Assembly (NCBI RefSeq): GCF_003589595.1
Contig: NW_020654810.1
Coordinates: 12,080,867-12,144,866, forward strand
Direction: 5' to 3'
DNA length: 64,000 bases
Origin: Hyposmocoma kahamanoa
Lineage: Eukaryota > Arthropoda > Insecta > Lepidoptera > Cosmopterigidae
Below are positions 56,801-59,252 of this stretch, piece after piece. How positions within the stretch are numbered: position 1 is the stretch's first letter; each line of letters opens with the position of its first letter. Below the pieces are notes generated by a model. The model did no database searches, was not told where the DNA came from, and saw only the letters and a program-made list of their open reading frames with translations. The translations under genes were made by a program, and so were the position numbers.

Positions 56801-59252
56801 TGGTGTTTGGCGTGGAAAAGGTTTGGGGTAGTAATGCTTTAAGAGGGTTGATCGGGTGAGCTGGCAAGTTACTTTAATACTGCTGTAATTTAGTACTTGT
56901 ATTCAAAGCCTTATACTGTTGAGAGCTAATGATATGAAGCCTTTGTAATACATAAAAGTGCGAATTTGTACTGTACAAATTTTAATGAAGACTATTAGAA
57001 AGTACATATTGACTAGCGAATTCAGTGCATAGCAACTATCGTTAATTTTGTGAGCCACACTAATTCCGTAAATAATAAATTGAATAACAAATGCGAGTGA
57101 GGCCGACACGACCTCTTCAGCCTGAACTACATCCGATTCAAACACAGCGAGAAAGGACGATCACGACCTGCTGCCCAACAAACAAACAAATTTTAGAGCT
57201 TTAACTCATATAGTAGCTTTACAAGGCCTACAATAATAGTTTTTGGTGGCACTATAGAGATAAATGAATATATTAATCAACTGATGATTGTAAAGTATTA
57301 AATCACTTTAATACAATTAGAAATAAGAAAAAAGTAACAGCATAAAGCTGTATAGTGGTGCTATAAGCTACCTCGTTACAAGTTGTTGTTGCAGCAATTG
57401 CTGTAGCCGCAGGTTGATTTCAACACTGAATGCTCGTTTGAAGTGCCAATTAACGTGTGTTAACGCTATCGCTCTTTAACAGTGTTATGACTATGAGAGA
57501 TTAATAGCGTGTTCTATTGCTAAATTTTAGGTCATACTACAGCTATAGGTGTTTAATGGAACTAGTAAACAGCCGTTATAGAGCTTATTTTTATCACCAA
57601 TTCTTAGTTGGGTGTGCACGCACTTATTACAAAAACATGTGGCGTATCACAAGATCTACAGTGGCATATATTCATTCCAGTTCACATTTACATGGCGAAC
57701 GGCTTTGGAGAGAAATTTCCTGCCTGCCGACTTATTCCCGGAACGTTATAGCTTGGGCCTTTTCAAGGCGAGAGTGAATAGGCATTATTTAGGAGTACAT
57801 GCTCATCGTCGACCTCATCGTCAATTTCCAGCACAAATATATTAATTTGAATGCGCATTTTTATTTTATATAAAAAAGTCACCTCGGTTTCGCTCTATAA
57901 TGTTGAAGCATGTAAGTAAATACACAAAATATCATAAGGTGCGTAACACACGGCCAAGCAGATATGGAATTCCCGATCAGCCAGGGATAAGAAGACGGGG
58001 TGAACTCGCGCACCTTCACAATACTTGAGACTTTTGGTTTGACGTTTCAGTCAGTGGTGATCGTGCGAACCACGGCAGAAAAATATCGACTTCACAGCAG
58101 TATCGCTCATGCGGTAATGGCGTCGTGCGGCGATCTTGCAACGCACCGGCAGCGGTGTATTATACAGATCGTAAAGAGGAAGACTCTATTGTAGAGCTAA
58201 TACTAAAAGAATTATGGATTACAACCTGTAGATGGCAGATAAATAGCGATTTGGCAATCAGATATCTAAACGCGTATGAAGTACTCTAAAGTTAATTGAT
58301 GCGTCACGAGTGTGCTGAACTTTTGCTACAAGGAATTGTTAACCAAGCGTTATTTATAATCCTTTTACATTCATTTTACAGAAAAATATATCTAGAAGAG
58401 TATAAAATAATGGAGTCACTATACAATGTAGCACTACAATGTAACTAAAACAATTTACTAATCTACGTAAATTGTTTTAGTTACATTGTAGTGCTATCGA
58501 ACGAATGCGTGGAACGAAACGAAAACGAAATTGTTAACATTGACTTACAATTATATGGACGTCGGGTCCGCGCTAAAAAGTGTCCGAACTTATAGGGCGT
58601 TAAAATCGTATACAGAGCGTTATTCACGCTTTAGTCTTCGTTTGTTCGACTGACAGCGAAGCAAGCAAAATTAGACACTGTACTGCGATGACATTACAAT
58701 TTAAATTCAACGTTTTAGCTTTTTCATATTCCTTTACATCCCTACGTTTAAATAGGTTGACTTGGGACATTTTTTCGTGGTTTTTGTATTAGACCCGTCG
58801 TCCATTTATTTGTAAGTCAATGATTTTTAAACAAAAAGGAGAGAAAATAAAAACAAAGTACGTCCGTACGTCCTGAGTCCATGGGTGAGTTAGTAATTTA
58901 CGGGGAAGTTTTGATTTGTAGGTCATTGGGTACACTTCCTGACGTCAGACATACCATATCATCTAGTCCGAATTTATGGCATCGATGAGGATTTCCTTTT
59001 TCCAACGAAAAACAATTGTATATAATAAATCAACTCTATCTATTTTGTTACCAGGTCAAGTACAATCTCTCCCCCGCACTGCGTCGTCGGAGGCGACAGT
59101 CTCTACCGACAGGGCCTCAGGGGGCCCCAGGAACCCCGGGAACCACCACTCCATCCCATCAGGCCCACGTCCCATCGCCCGCGCAGCTCGCGCACCTCCA
59201 ACAAATCAGAGAACGACACAGTAGCAAACGCAACTCTTGCGTCATCTCTTAG
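4473..59252 (+). CDS. Ras-superfamily small GTPase, four coding exons (284 aa)
   Basis: Coding join 4473-4567, 38343-38781, 51719-51841, 59055-59252; phases 2, 0, 0; 855 nt including TAG. The protein should be a membrane-anchored GTP-binding signalling switch. Residues 1-52 are a basic then Ser/Asn-rich extension. The G domain shows the P-loop GAARVGKS (61-68), switch I Thr86 in TIEEM, DTSGEH (108-113), NKVD (167-170) and EASAK (198-202). The tail has YNLSPAL, five arginines (229-233), a Pro/Gln/His-rich linker and a terminal CVIS (281-284), a CaaX box that should direct farnesylation. Ras Gly12, Gly13 and Gln61 positions hold Ala63, Arg64 and Glu112, suggesting weak intrinsic GTP hydrolysis. 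Length, the DTSG motif and the CVIS end resemble the RASD (Dexras/Rhes) and Ras-dva group; exact orthology is unresolved, so no symbol is given. All exons are open and all splice sites are GT-AG, so it looks functional. Confidence 0.93.
4568..5949. other. Start of intron 1, nothing recognised
   Basis: Begins with the donor GTGATT. AT-rich non-coding sequence; no repeat family, RNA gene or coding relic was recognised here. Confidence 0.5.
5950..6063 (-). repeat. Repeat R, fragment
   Basis: Matches the end of a dispersed repeat (called R here) that recurs at least nine times in the window: TTACAGGCACAAGGTACTTG, then CAGGACTTGTTCGTTCCGTC and an A-rich end. Orientation is opposite to the copies at 21081 and 25765. 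The class is unassigned; the A-rich terminus on one side suggests a retroposed SINE-like unit. Confidence 0.6.
6233..6274. repeat. Palindrome, 19-bp arms (one mismatch), 4-nt loop
   Basis: Arm 6233-6251 pairs with 6256-6274 at 18 of 19 positions around the loop TGAG. No flanking element is recognised. Confidence 0.8.
6950..7372 (-). mobile_element. Degenerate tRNA-headed SINE with internal insertion
   Basis: Read on the minus strand from 7372, a tRNA-like head appears (CCTCTCAAGCAGAGGCCATG, then the B-box-like GGTTCGAATAC), then GTGCGAAATTTAATTTG. After about 170 foreign bases the body continues with a motif equivalent to GGTGAAGTGAAAACATCGT and ends GTGTGAAGTTCCCAACCCGC. This is the common lepidopteran SINE layout also seen on the + strand at 39590-39850. 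Both copies are heavily mutated. Confidence 0.65.
7560..7776. mobile_element. hAT-type MITE, copy 1, with 8-bp TSD
   Basis: A 217-bp element with imperfect terminal inverted repeats (CATTGACTTACAAATAAATG at the left; GTAAGTCAATG at the right). It is flanked by perfect 8-bp duplications GTCAAAAG at 7552-7559 and 7777-7784, the target-site length of hAT transposons. It has no coding capacity. Related copies lie at 58538-58822 (complete) and 13482 (truncated). Confidence 0.92.
7853..7925 (-). repeat. Repeat R, short fragment
   Basis: Contains CACTCAGGTCATTGCGATTT followed by AAAGCTTTGAGTGGCACT, matching the middle of repeat R in the minus orientation, and ends in an A run. It starts about 80 bases after the hAT MITE. 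Confidence 0.5.
8040..8640 (-). pseudogene. LINE ORF2 C-terminal end (RNase H-like region)
   Basis: On the minus strand, 8614-8396 reads MDRLAIAAASEG then a Trp/Phe-rich segment with GIWY and PWFDH. After a frame shift, 8278-8081 reads MLLECVRTEPIRAPLF and a C-terminal stretch with SSAAKILYTYL. This order (end of an RNase H domain, then a Cys/His segment with H-x-LLEC, then the protein end) is found in I/R1-group non-LTR retrotransposons. Frame breaks make it a relic. The + strand fragment at 23172-23336 belongs to the same kind of C-terminus. Confidence 0.75.
9827..10120 (-). pseudogene. LINE 3' end, RTE-like C-terminus
   Basis: A 97-codon minus-strand frame begins MRRLTKQFYKARISG and continues GRPRRTYGNQIEDVLKKGQV, CMKALKRV and AKGVCQDRSKCNAVVSGYP-like sequence. 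This fits the basic C-terminal end of a LINE polyprotein (a GRPRRT motif, an x-DVLKKGQV helix and a final K-G-V-C-x-DRS-K segment). No RT lies upstream on the minus strand, so the copy is 5'-truncated. Confidence 0.75.
10725..10860 (-). repeat. Repeat R, partial copy
   Basis: Shows the core CCTTGCGATTTAAAACTCTG, then GAACTGCAACTGTTATGAG and TTGTTCGTGCCGTCACTTG with an A-rich end. This is the same terminal half as the copies at 26226 and 47330. Confidence 0.65.
10861..12290. other. Intron DNA without recognised features
   Basis: AT-rich sequence with a short (AAT)n stretch near 11350-11400. No coding relic or known repeat was identified. Confidence 0.45.
13482..13650. mobile_element. hAT-type MITE, copy 3, right end missing
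   Basis: Starts CATTGACTTACAAATAAATG and continues with GACGACGGGTCTAATAC and ATTGTAATGTCATCGCAGTA, matching the copies at 7560 and (reverse-complemented) 58538. The right inverted repeat is absent. Confidence 0.8.
13975..14285. mobile_element. tRNA-headed SINE (family 2) with a second, opposed tRNA-like head
   Basis: The + strand part 13975-14160 has the B-box-like GGTTCAATTCCCAGTAG, then the body TAGAACCAATTTGGGAAAT, a C/T-rich GTTCTGCTCTGGGATTCTG and AGTTTCAGACCAGGTGATTG, shared with 17495-17670 and 45880-46095. From 14285 back to 14209 the minus strand shows a second tRNA-like head (AGCCTAACGGTTTGCACTG, GGGTTTGATACCGGTAGGAT). The two may be one SINE rearranged or two adjacent insertions. 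Confidence 0.6.
15472..15682 (+). mobile_element. tRNA-derived SINE (family 1)
   Basis: A tRNA-like head with A box (TGGCCGAACGG) and B box (GGTTCATTCC), then a conserved body (GGCTTACATTTATTTCTCTC, GTGAGTTTGGATGTAATTTG) and a tail with TAGTGCGGGGCTATGTTGAG and (TTA)n. Nearly identical architecture recurs at 31658 and 56271. It is inserted in element X. Confidence 0.9.
17246..17434. repeat. Dispersed repeat with ACCGAC inverted termini
   Basis: Left end TTTAACCGACTTAAAAAAAG and right end TTTTGACGTCGGTTTTTT are inverted copies. The inner part contains GGAGTTTCTCAATTCGACTG and ATTCCACCTCTAAGGGTAGC. A second partial copy is at 52178-52370. This AGGAGGTTCTCAATTCG unit is, from memory, common in lepidopteran DNA; its class is not settled here. 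Confidence 0.7.
17495..17672 (+). mobile_element. tRNA-derived SINE (family 2)
   Basis: Head CCTCGGTGGCCTAATGGTTT with B box GGTTCGATTCC, then TAGGACCTATTTGGGATA, TCTAGTCTGGATTTTCTGTG and ATTGAGACCAGGTAATTG at the end. This is the best preserved of the three family 2 copies. Confidence 0.88.
18163..18384 (+). pseudogene. LINE 3' end, RTE-like C-terminus
   Basis: A 73-codon + strand frame reads GRWAKEFFRGVEDAAWTDDL, KVAGIRWMQAAQNRSLWRSL and GEAYVQQWTSF before running into a GAT/TAT-rich tail. The segment with KVAG-x-x-WM-x-AQ-x-R-x-W and GEAYVQQW is the usual C-terminus of RTE-type LINEs in insects. Nothing of the RT is present upstream, so the insertion is 5'-truncated. Confidence 0.8.
18720..19535. 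other. Intron DNA, one GC-richer unassigned patch
   Basis: Mostly AT-rich. Positions 19240-19450 are GC-richer and contain the imperfect inverted repeat CCGGTACAGCTCTACCGG; they directly precede the LINE fragment at 19536 and may be part of it, but no motif could be read there. Confidence 0.4.
19536..20462 (+). pseudogene. LINE ORF2 C-terminus (170 codons) with TAAA tail
   Basis: A long + strand frame (19536-20048) contains YVRSVMEYAAPIWSPSYV, then the helical segment LESVQRCFTRRLAYRL and RLQYFRLQSLEDRRLMSD, which follow the RT domain in CR1/Jockey-like LINEs. The frame ends with RNQFLNALKEH and TAA. A 3' UTR of about 390 bases follows and ends in (AAAT)n at 20436-20462, the tandem tail of these elements. 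The frame is undamaged over its length but lacks the RT, so it is a 5'-truncated copy of fairly recent origin. Confidence 0.85.
20565..20880. other. Unassigned GC-richer stretch
   Basis: Moderately GC-rich, with a 64-codon + frame (20685-20879) ending near WRAVGENLL. It may be retroelement-derived, but I could not match it to a domain. Confidence 0.3.
21081..21375 (+). repeat. Repeat R, near full-length copy
   Basis: Contains all recurrent blocks: ACAAGTCGTGCGCCTGATG, AACAGTTGCAGTGCCATTC, ATCGCAAAGATCTGAGGGGC, CACCCTGAGACATAAGTTC, TGGCGGCAGAAATCGGTAAG and CTTTCACAAGGAACTCTACT. Confidence 0.85.
21376..22720. other. Intron DNA without recognised features
   Basis: AT-rich. No motif, RNA or repeat family was identified. 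Confidence 0.4.
22730..25260 (+). pseudogene. Decayed non-LTR retrotransposon (endonuclease and RT relics)
   Basis: In order on the + strand: an AP-endonuclease relic (about 22840-23000) reading FNAHYHEWL and TDHAGRATRKLAL, matching the GDFNAHH block of Jockey-like LINEs (Asp here is Ala); an RT start (23492-23600) reading DGIPTIALRNCAPDLSPVLT; an RT core (23692-23880) reading LLSDREYRFQQGRSTDDLVY and ALLSLDISEAF with a stop just after; then C-terminal pieces around 23940 (RYFTPGQP) and 24860-25000 (YQLATLDLIEKCIKTV). Frames change many times. The copy is interrupted at about 23150-23490 by another LINE's 3' end and at about 24050-24840 by GC-rich sequence. The same C-terminal family recurs at 27290, 48672 and 57517. 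Confidence 0.85.
23172..23490 (+). pseudogene. 3' end of a second LINE inserted in the first
   Basis: An open stretch from about 23172 to the TAG at 23334-23336 reads LRSGHVPLNKFGYL, SPNCEICATTEDVYLVIMEC. The C-x2-C and H/D-V-x-x-V-x-x-EC pattern is the C-terminal Cys/His segment after RNase H in I/R1-type LINEs. It is followed by a short 3' UTR that ends AATAAAGAAAAAAAAT near 23488, after which the first LINE's RT begins, so this is a nested insertion. Confidence 0.75.
25765..26035 (+). repeat. Repeat R, near full-length copy
   Basis: Contains ACAAGTCGTGCGCC, ATCGCAAAGATCTGAAGAAC, CACCCTGAGACATAAGTTG, CAGTAATGCTCACATTACTG and AGTACTTCCCTGGACGAAG in the same order as 21081. Confidence 0.85.
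26226..26335 (-). repeat. Repeat R, terminal fragment, reversed
   Basis: Has ATATCAGGGTGATGGGCTC, then GGCGCACGACTTGTTCGTCC and the end CACTTGATATTATAAAAAA. It lies 190 bases from the + copy at 25765 in opposite orientation. Confidence 0.75.
27290..27460 (+). pseudogene. LINE ORF2 C-terminal fragment
   Basis: The + frame reads IYRMYHGECSEEIFDLIPLS, the conserved segment before the C-terminus of the LINE family decayed at 22730 and also present on the minus strand at 55840-56215. It stops at the palindrome starting at 27463. Confidence 0.75.
27463..27501. repeat. Perfect palindrome, 17-bp arms, 5-nt loop
   Basis: Arm TACAATTTGTAGTATTT (27463-27479) is exactly complementary to 27485-27501, with loop TGATG. 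It sits at the truncated end of a LINE fragment. Confidence 0.9.
27510..27775 (+). repeat. Repeat R copy
   Basis: Contains AGCTTTAAATCGCAACTATC, CACCCTGAGACATAATTTTG, CAATAATGCTCACATTACTG, AGTACTACCCTGGACGAGC and CTTTCACAAGGAGCTCTACT. The first block is degraded. Confidence 0.8.
28186..28925. mobile_element. Candidate inverted-repeat element with GAACAGGGTA motif
   Basis: The left side TGGATGAACAGGGTATCAAC (28193) and the reverse complement of the right side (CCAGATGAACAGGGTAGTAT, ending about 28920) are inverted copies. Related subunits GAACAGGGTATCA (28419) and GTAGTATCTCTGAAC (28322) recur inside. No coding capacity is seen and no clear target duplication was found. Confidence 0.5.
28930..31655. 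other. Intron DNA without recognised features
   Basis: AT-rich sequence with several short frames (for example 80 codons at 29519-29761) that show no known motif. TCCCGTTAAAGTTTTATCTG at 30472 and TCCCATTGAAGTTTTATCTG at 31078 are a diverged pair, suggesting a further low-copy repeat. Confidence 0.4.
31658..31860 (+). mobile_element. tRNA-derived SINE (family 1)
   Basis: Head with TGTGGCCAAACGGTTACC (A box) and GGGTTCGATTCCCGAGCCGG (B box), then CTTACATTTATTTCTCTCGT and GAGTTTGGATGTAATTTG. The 3' end is degraded. Confidence 0.9.
32064..32160 (+). mobile_element. Short tRNA-like SINE head
   Basis: CGTCGTGGCCAAACGGTATAAG resembles an A-box region and CATGGTTCGAGTCAAGC a B box; the latter motif is immediately repeated (CATGTTTCGAGTC). 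It does not form a credible tRNA, so it is a degraded SINE head rather than a tRNA gene. Confidence 0.5.
32960..33275 (+). other. CpG-rich patch and small Cys-rich frame inside intron 1
   Basis: Positions 32975-33085 are rich in CpG (GCAGCGCGGCTTG, CACGCCCGCAGCGTGC, GTCACACGCGCTCAG), second only to the block before exon 1. A 60-codon + frame starts at ATG 33093 (MTSNGTRVYCCVCGSLNKSA) and ends at 33275. A CCVC cluster near the N-terminus is the kind of start seen in THAP-like zinc fingers, but the rest does not follow that pattern. It could be a nested first exon, an alternative promoter or a degraded transposon promoter. Confidence 0.35.
33300..36160. other. Intron DNA without recognised features
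   Basis: AT-rich. An 81-codon frame at 33680-33925 has slightly better composition than its surroundings but no recognised domain. Confidence 0.4.
36160..36240 (-). mobile_element. SINE fragment (family 3)
   Basis: The minus strand reads GGTATGGGGAAGTCGCTGGT then the B-box-like GGTTTGAGTCCAGCCGGATC, followed by TTTTTCTCTGTGTTCGATC. The same ending is seen on the + strand at 43340-43380. Confidence 0.6.
36241..38342. other. End of intron 1
   Basis: AT-rich non-coding DNA ending in the acceptor TTTTGTTGCAG. No element recognised. Confidence 0.45.
38343..38781 (+). CDS. GTPase exon 2 (most of the G domain)
   Basis: Begins after the acceptor TTTTGTTGCAG and completes Arg32. It encodes a Ser/Asn-rich linker (33-52), then the P-loop, switch I, switch II (DTSGEHEFPAMRAL), the VYDITD strand and NKVD, ending at Gln178 before the strong donor CAG|GTAAGT. 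The exon is open throughout from 38343, so the true coding region extends about 60 bases upstream of the GTG at 38404. Confidence 0.96.
38782..39580. other. Intron 2, first 800 bases
   Basis: Starts with the consensus donor GTAAGT. No repeat or coding relic was recognised up to the SINE that begins near 39590. Confidence 0.5.
39590..39850 (+). mobile_element. Degenerate tRNA-headed SINE
   Basis: AGCCGTGATAGGCTAACAGT (head), CCTCTTAAGTAGAGGCCATG, GTGCGAAATTAAATTTG, TTTTCGGTGAAGTGAAAACA, GCATGGTGAACTATGGCC and the end ATGGGCTGATGATGAT follow the layout of the SINE that is widespread in moths. It is the + strand counterpart of 6950-7372. Confidence 0.8.
39850..40945 (-). pseudogene. Unidentified protein-coding relic
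   Basis: The minus strand holds several open stretches with protein-like composition separated by stops: around 40810-40690 (CDLCKLNIRKHF, then VEMYNIIASADVNLNIGYV), around 40510-40430 (RKVAFLSLEPFIGDHIYIGN) and around 40385-40220 (LVNAYSVKFYREALVLDKIG, then VQMLTRTYKDQCSLNKLL). Another stretch follows near 40060-39980 (AVITIEQYLISVMKG). I do not recognise the family: no RT, integrase, kinase or protease motif is visible. It lies exactly between a SINE and element X copy 2. It could derive from an unrecognised transposon, a host pseudogene or an old viral insertion. Confidence 0.5.
40946..42719. mobile_element. Inverted-repeat element X, copy 2 (reversed)
   Basis: Ends CCGAGGAGCACAC (40946) and GTGTGCTGTTTGA (to 42719) are the reversed counterparts of the ends of copy 1. 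Shared blocks include TTAATTAAGTGTAATCTCTC, AACACGTTATAGCGCGTCTT, TTGGATATTAAGTCACATCA and AAGAATGACTATGAAGTAGC. Copy 2 holds about 700 bases (41950-42640) absent from copy 1, and a hexanucleotide array. No target duplication is evident. Confidence 0.75.
41677..41842. repeat. Microsatellite: (AAT)n, (AAC)n and (GACAAC)n
   Basis: (AAT)n occurs at 41685-41703 and again near 41731-41746, followed by (AAC)n and about fifteen GACAAC units to 41840 with one interruption (GGCAAC). In the minus direction it encodes a long Cys-Arg run, which is a by-product of the array and not a gene. Confidence 0.95.
42850..43420 (+). mobile_element. Two diverged SINE copies (family 3) in tandem
   Basis: Copy A (about 42850-43060) and copy B (about 43190-43420) share GCTACGGYAAARAAGTCGT, AAACCAAAACAAAGATSTRC, GTTGGCATAGCGTC and the B-box-like GTTKGAMTCC. 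Copy B ends CGGATCGAAGGATTTTTTTC then GTGTTCGATCTTTGCATTAA. They are separated by about 130 bases. Confidence 0.65.
43420..45345. other. Intron DNA with an unassigned coding-like stretch
   Basis: Mostly AT-rich. A 91-codon + frame (44478-44753) has a Ser/Lys/Pro-rich start (CRRKEPSKSPFHNCPESIKT), and about 44920-45070 reads LANPFDTPSEISEFNVTPF and ITHAIVGLSQRYKLI on the same strand. Together they could be remains of one mobile-element protein, but no domain was recognised. A 15-bp-arm AT-rich palindrome lies at 43829-43864. Confidence 0.35.
45350..45560 (+). repeat. Repeat R copy
   Basis: GACAAGTCGTGTGCCTGGTG, ATGACAGTTGCAGTACTACT, ATCGCAAAGATCTGAGGAGC, CACCCTAAGATATATGTTG and CTCGGCGGCAGAAATAGG appear in the usual order; the block with CCCTTACCCTTCAAA is missing. 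Confidence 0.8.
45880..46095 (+). mobile_element. tRNA-derived SINE (family 2)
   Basis: GACCTCGGATGCCAAATGG (head), GGTTTGATTCCCGTTAATG (B-box region), TTCTATTCTGGTGTTCTGGG, TCCTCTGATACTCATAGTAC and GTTTGAGACCAAGTAATTCG match the copies at 13975 and 17495. Confidence 0.8.
46119..46243. repeat. Two adjoining perfect palindromes (23- and 25-bp arms)
   Basis: 46119-46141 is exactly complementary to 46170-46192 (28-base loop). Then 46192-46216 is exactly complementary to 46219-46243 with a two-base loop (TG). The two structures share position 46192. No transposon end is recognised at either side. Confidence 0.92.
46330..46371. repeat. Palindrome, 19-bp arms (one mismatch), 4-nt loop
   Basis: AAGGCACCATTGATCTGAA (46330-46348) pairs with 46353-46371 except at one position. 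It lies 87 bases after the double palindrome. Confidence 0.88.
47330..47610 (-). repeat. Repeat R, near full-length reversed copy
   Basis: Begins with the reverse of the CTTTCACAAGGAGCT block, continues TACCTATTTCTGCCGCCAAG and TAGTAATGTGAGCATTACTG, and ends GCACGATTTGTTCGTCTCGT, CACTTGATATCATAAAAAAA. It defines the A-rich terminus of the unit. Confidence 0.85.
47636..47705 (-). mobile_element. SINE fragment (tRNA-like, family 3-related)
   Basis: Minus strand: TGGTAGCCTCGGTGAGGCTA then ATGCTGGTTTGAGTTCAGTCC, a B-box-like element followed by AGATACAAATAATTTTTC. Confidence 0.45.
48622..48665. repeat. Perfect palindrome, 16-bp arms, 12-nt loop
   Basis: AAAGTATATACGTATA (48622-48637) is exactly complementary to 48650-48665. 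Further pairing between GTTTAT (48612) and ATAAAC (48670) extends it. Confidence 0.85.
48672..48745 (+). pseudogene. LINE 3'-terminal fragment
   Basis: GTCGACCTCATCGTCAATTT followed by CCATCAGATGAGATGGAGGT matches the end of the LINE family also seen at 57805-57840 and, more degraded, near 25200-25230. Confidence 0.6.
49231..50010. other. Intron DNA without recognised features
   Basis: AT-rich. The 88-codon frame at 49703-49969 is dominated by Phe/Leu/Ile/Tyr from AT-rich codons and looks like chance. Confidence 0.45.
50011..50297. repeat. Tandem duplication, two 144-bp units
   Basis: Unit 1 (50011-50154) and unit 2 (50155-50297) both read CTCRTGTATTTCTCACTTTT, GACTCCACGTAACAAAGCTA, AATGGATCATTTATAYAATA and GGAACTGTTTCCGTTTTTTT, ending CCGGAACATATATTAA. 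Only a few substitutions and single-base length differences separate them, so the duplication is recent. Confidence 0.93.
50825..50868 (+). mobile_element. SINE family 1, 3' end only
   Basis: GAGTACTATGAGTGTGTGCG followed by TTATTATTGTTATTA matches the tail of the SINEs at 15472 and 56271. Confidence 0.55.
50870..51308 (+). pseudogene. RTE-like LINE ORF2 C-terminus
   Basis: The open frame reads VKNRINAGWMKWRQVTGTIC, KLKGNIYKTVIRPVMLYGSE then CWVIKREDE, EIQILRWMCGVTREDKIRNE and NRLAWYGHVMRREE. The order GW-x-KWR, KLKG-x-x-Y-x-T-x-IRP-x-x-LYGSECW, LRWMCG-x-TR-x-D-x-IRNE, RL-x-W-x-GH is the post-RT region of RTE/BovB-group LINEs. The RT is missing (5' truncation). Compared with the expected spacing, about eight extra residues sit between TGTICDRR and LKLKG; they come from an inverted copy of adjacent DNA (palindrome 50939-50981) and leave the frame open. 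A stop follows at 51306. Confidence 0.88.
50939..50981. repeat. Perfect palindrome, 16-bp arms, inside LINE coding sequence
   Basis: GGTCACAGGCACTATT (50939-50954) is exactly complementary to 50966-50981, with an 11-base loop. A second small inverted pair TTCCCCTT/AAGGGGAA (50986-50993, 51000-51007) follows at once. Confidence 0.9.
51719..51841 (+). CDS. GTPase exon 3 (G5 region, 41 codons)
   Basis: Lies between the acceptor TGATTTACAG and the donor AAG|GTAAAA and is phase 0 at both ends. It encodes residues 179-219 with VDWENGFVEASAKENINV and the amphipathic end of the G domain (FKELLVQAK). EASAK corresponds to the G5 SAK motif that contacts the guanine base. It directly continues exon 2 and runs into VKYNLSPAL of exon 4. 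Confidence 0.95.
51924..52134. mobile_element. PIF/Harbinger-type MITE with TTA duplication
   Basis: A 211-bp element with imperfect terminal inverted repeats: left GAGTGCTTACACACGGTGAC, right (reverse-complemented) GAGCGGTTATACACGACGAC, both continuing TTTTAGCAGC. TTA occurs directly outside each end (51921-51923, 52135-52137), matching the TWA target of PIF/Harbinger elements. The inside is rich in CATCGC repeats. It lies 82 bases after the donor of GTPase exon 3. Confidence 0.85.
52178..52370. repeat. Dispersed repeat (ACCGAC type), partial
   Basis: TAACTTACAAAAAGGAGGAG, GTTCTCAATTCGTTTGGAC and ATACCTCTAAGGGTGGCAGA correspond to the copy at 17246. The outer ACCGAC termini are lost. Confidence 0.65.
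52441..52530 (-). mobile_element. SINE family 1, 3' fragment
   Basis: ACACACTCATAGCCCCGCAC, TAAGGAAACCCTACATCGCG and GGTGCTATGGAAACACACAT are the reverse complement of the tail of the 15472 SINE. Confidence 0.75.
52688..53087. other. Assembly gap, 400 N
   Basis: Exactly 400 undetermined bases. The round length suggests a gap of estimated or arbitrary size. It lies in GTPase intron 3, 200 bases before a transposon relic; any frame running through it is meaningless. Confidence 1.
53287..55140 (+). pseudogene. Frame-broken transposon-encoded protein, family unnamed
   Basis: Successive + strand frames: 53287-53560 (Lys-rich N-terminal part with CSDYAKCICPKNRK), 53852-54050 (CNCYGVSDRAAAAIASVVLQ, then NALYFDGRKD by frame shift), 54058-54474 (LGYISPSAGTAKLI, LMAIGCDGTNVN and LHMNELQLRHLF, LDGNTTDPHSFMGFIGKAL) and 54598-55140 (VKVYAPTWFHIKSHPTCKDG, RYLPAELKTVVDPVIKWNSF, LENLLLAMLAD, LIDWQKSVTEPP). 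I recall similar proteins recurring in many copies in arthropod genomes, which points to a mobile element. The aspartates in FDGRKD and GCDGT could be part of a DDE-type active site, but that is inference. Frame changes near 53600, 54050 and 54475-54680 make it inactive. Confidence 0.7.
55147..55171. repeat. Perfect palindrome, 12-bp arms, 1-nt centre
   Basis: CGAGAAAATCAA and TTGATTTTCTCG flank a single A, a few bases after the stop of the transposon relic. Another composite inverted pair lies inside that relic at 53559-53619 (12-bp inner arms 53572-53583/53588-53599 and 11-bp outer arms). Confidence 0.88.
55331..55511. repeat. Foldback repeat, 47-bp arms
   Basis: Arm 55333-55379 (AGGGTCGTATTCTAGAACTC through GGATTTGAG) pairs with 55463-55509 at 46 of 47 positions. 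Inside, TTAGGGTCGTATT recurs at 55421 and a 24-base unit around ACTCGAAATGATACTCAAGTC recurs at 55438-55462, so the structure mixes inverted and direct copies. It starts 190 bases after the transposon relic and has no coding capacity. Confidence 0.9.
55842..56215 (-). pseudogene. LINE ORF2 C-terminus with poly(A) end
   Basis: An 83-codon minus frame (56200-55949) reads MGECSEDIFELVPPSRFYHR, then SCSFLPRTCKMWNDLPPEVF and a final FFKKRVYRALKGW with stop. The motif RT-x-x-(L/M)WN-x-LP-x-EVFP is typical of the C-terminus of Jockey-like LINEs and matches the remnants at 22730, 27290 and 57517. A short 3' UTR ends at a T run (55842-55850), the copied poly(A). Confidence 0.88.
56271..56447 (+). mobile_element. 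tRNA-derived SINE (family 1)
   Basis: CTCTGTGGCTGAACGGTTAC (A box), GGTTCGATTTCCGGGCCGAG (B box), GCCTACATTTATTTCTCTCG, GTGAGTTTGGGTGTAATTTA and the end GGGCTATGTTGAGTGTATGC with (TTA)n. It lacks the TGTCCATGGCACCCGCGACA block present at 15472. Confidence 0.9.
56450..57500. other. Intron 3 DNA without recognised features
   Basis: AT-rich; the 80-codon minus frame 57145-56903 shows no motif. Confidence 0.4.
57512..57850 (+). pseudogene. LINE ORF2 C-terminal remnant
   Basis: Two overlapping frames: YIHSSSHLHGERLW (57660-57710) and, shifted, RNFLPADLFPERYSLGLFKA then RVNRHYLG (57700-57790), followed by HRRPHRQFPAQIY. Joined by one frame change they form the usual FLP-x-x-x-x-(L/V)FP-x-x-Y-x-LGLFK-x-RVN end of Jockey-like LINEs. 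The 3' part is shared with 48672-48745. Confidence 0.8.
58429..58496. repeat. Perfect palindrome, 30-bp arms, 8-nt loop
   Basis: 58429-58458 (TAGCACTACAATGTAACTAA and on) is exactly complementary to 58467-58496. It lies 41 bases before the hAT MITE. It is the longest perfect-armed palindrome in the window. Confidence 0.95.
58538..58822. mobile_element. hAT-type MITE, copy 2
   Basis: A 285-bp element with terminal inverted repeats (left CATTGACTTACAATTATATG; right, reverse-complemented, CATTGACTTACAAATAAATG). The 8-bp flanks ATTGTTAA and ATTTTTAA differ at one position and are probably the target duplication. It is reversed relative to the copies at 7560 and 13482, lies 230 bases before GTPase exon 4 and has no coding capacity. 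Confidence 0.9.
59055..59252 (+). CDS. GTPase exon 4 (polybasic tail and CaaX box)
   Basis: Follows the acceptor TTTGTTACCAG in phase 0. Residues 220-284 begin VKYNLSPALRRRRRQ, pass through a linker rich in Gly, Pro, Thr, His and Gln, and end NSCVIS with stop TAG at 59250-59252. CVIS fits C-a-a-X with X=Ser (farnesyltransferase type), and the five arginines upstream could help plasma-membrane binding. The exon is notably more GC-rich than its flanks, consistent with selected coding sequence. Confidence 0.95.
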   Translation, partial: VKYNLSPALRRRRRQSLPTGPQGAPGTPGTTTPSHQAHVPSPAQLAHLQQIRERHSSKRNSCVIS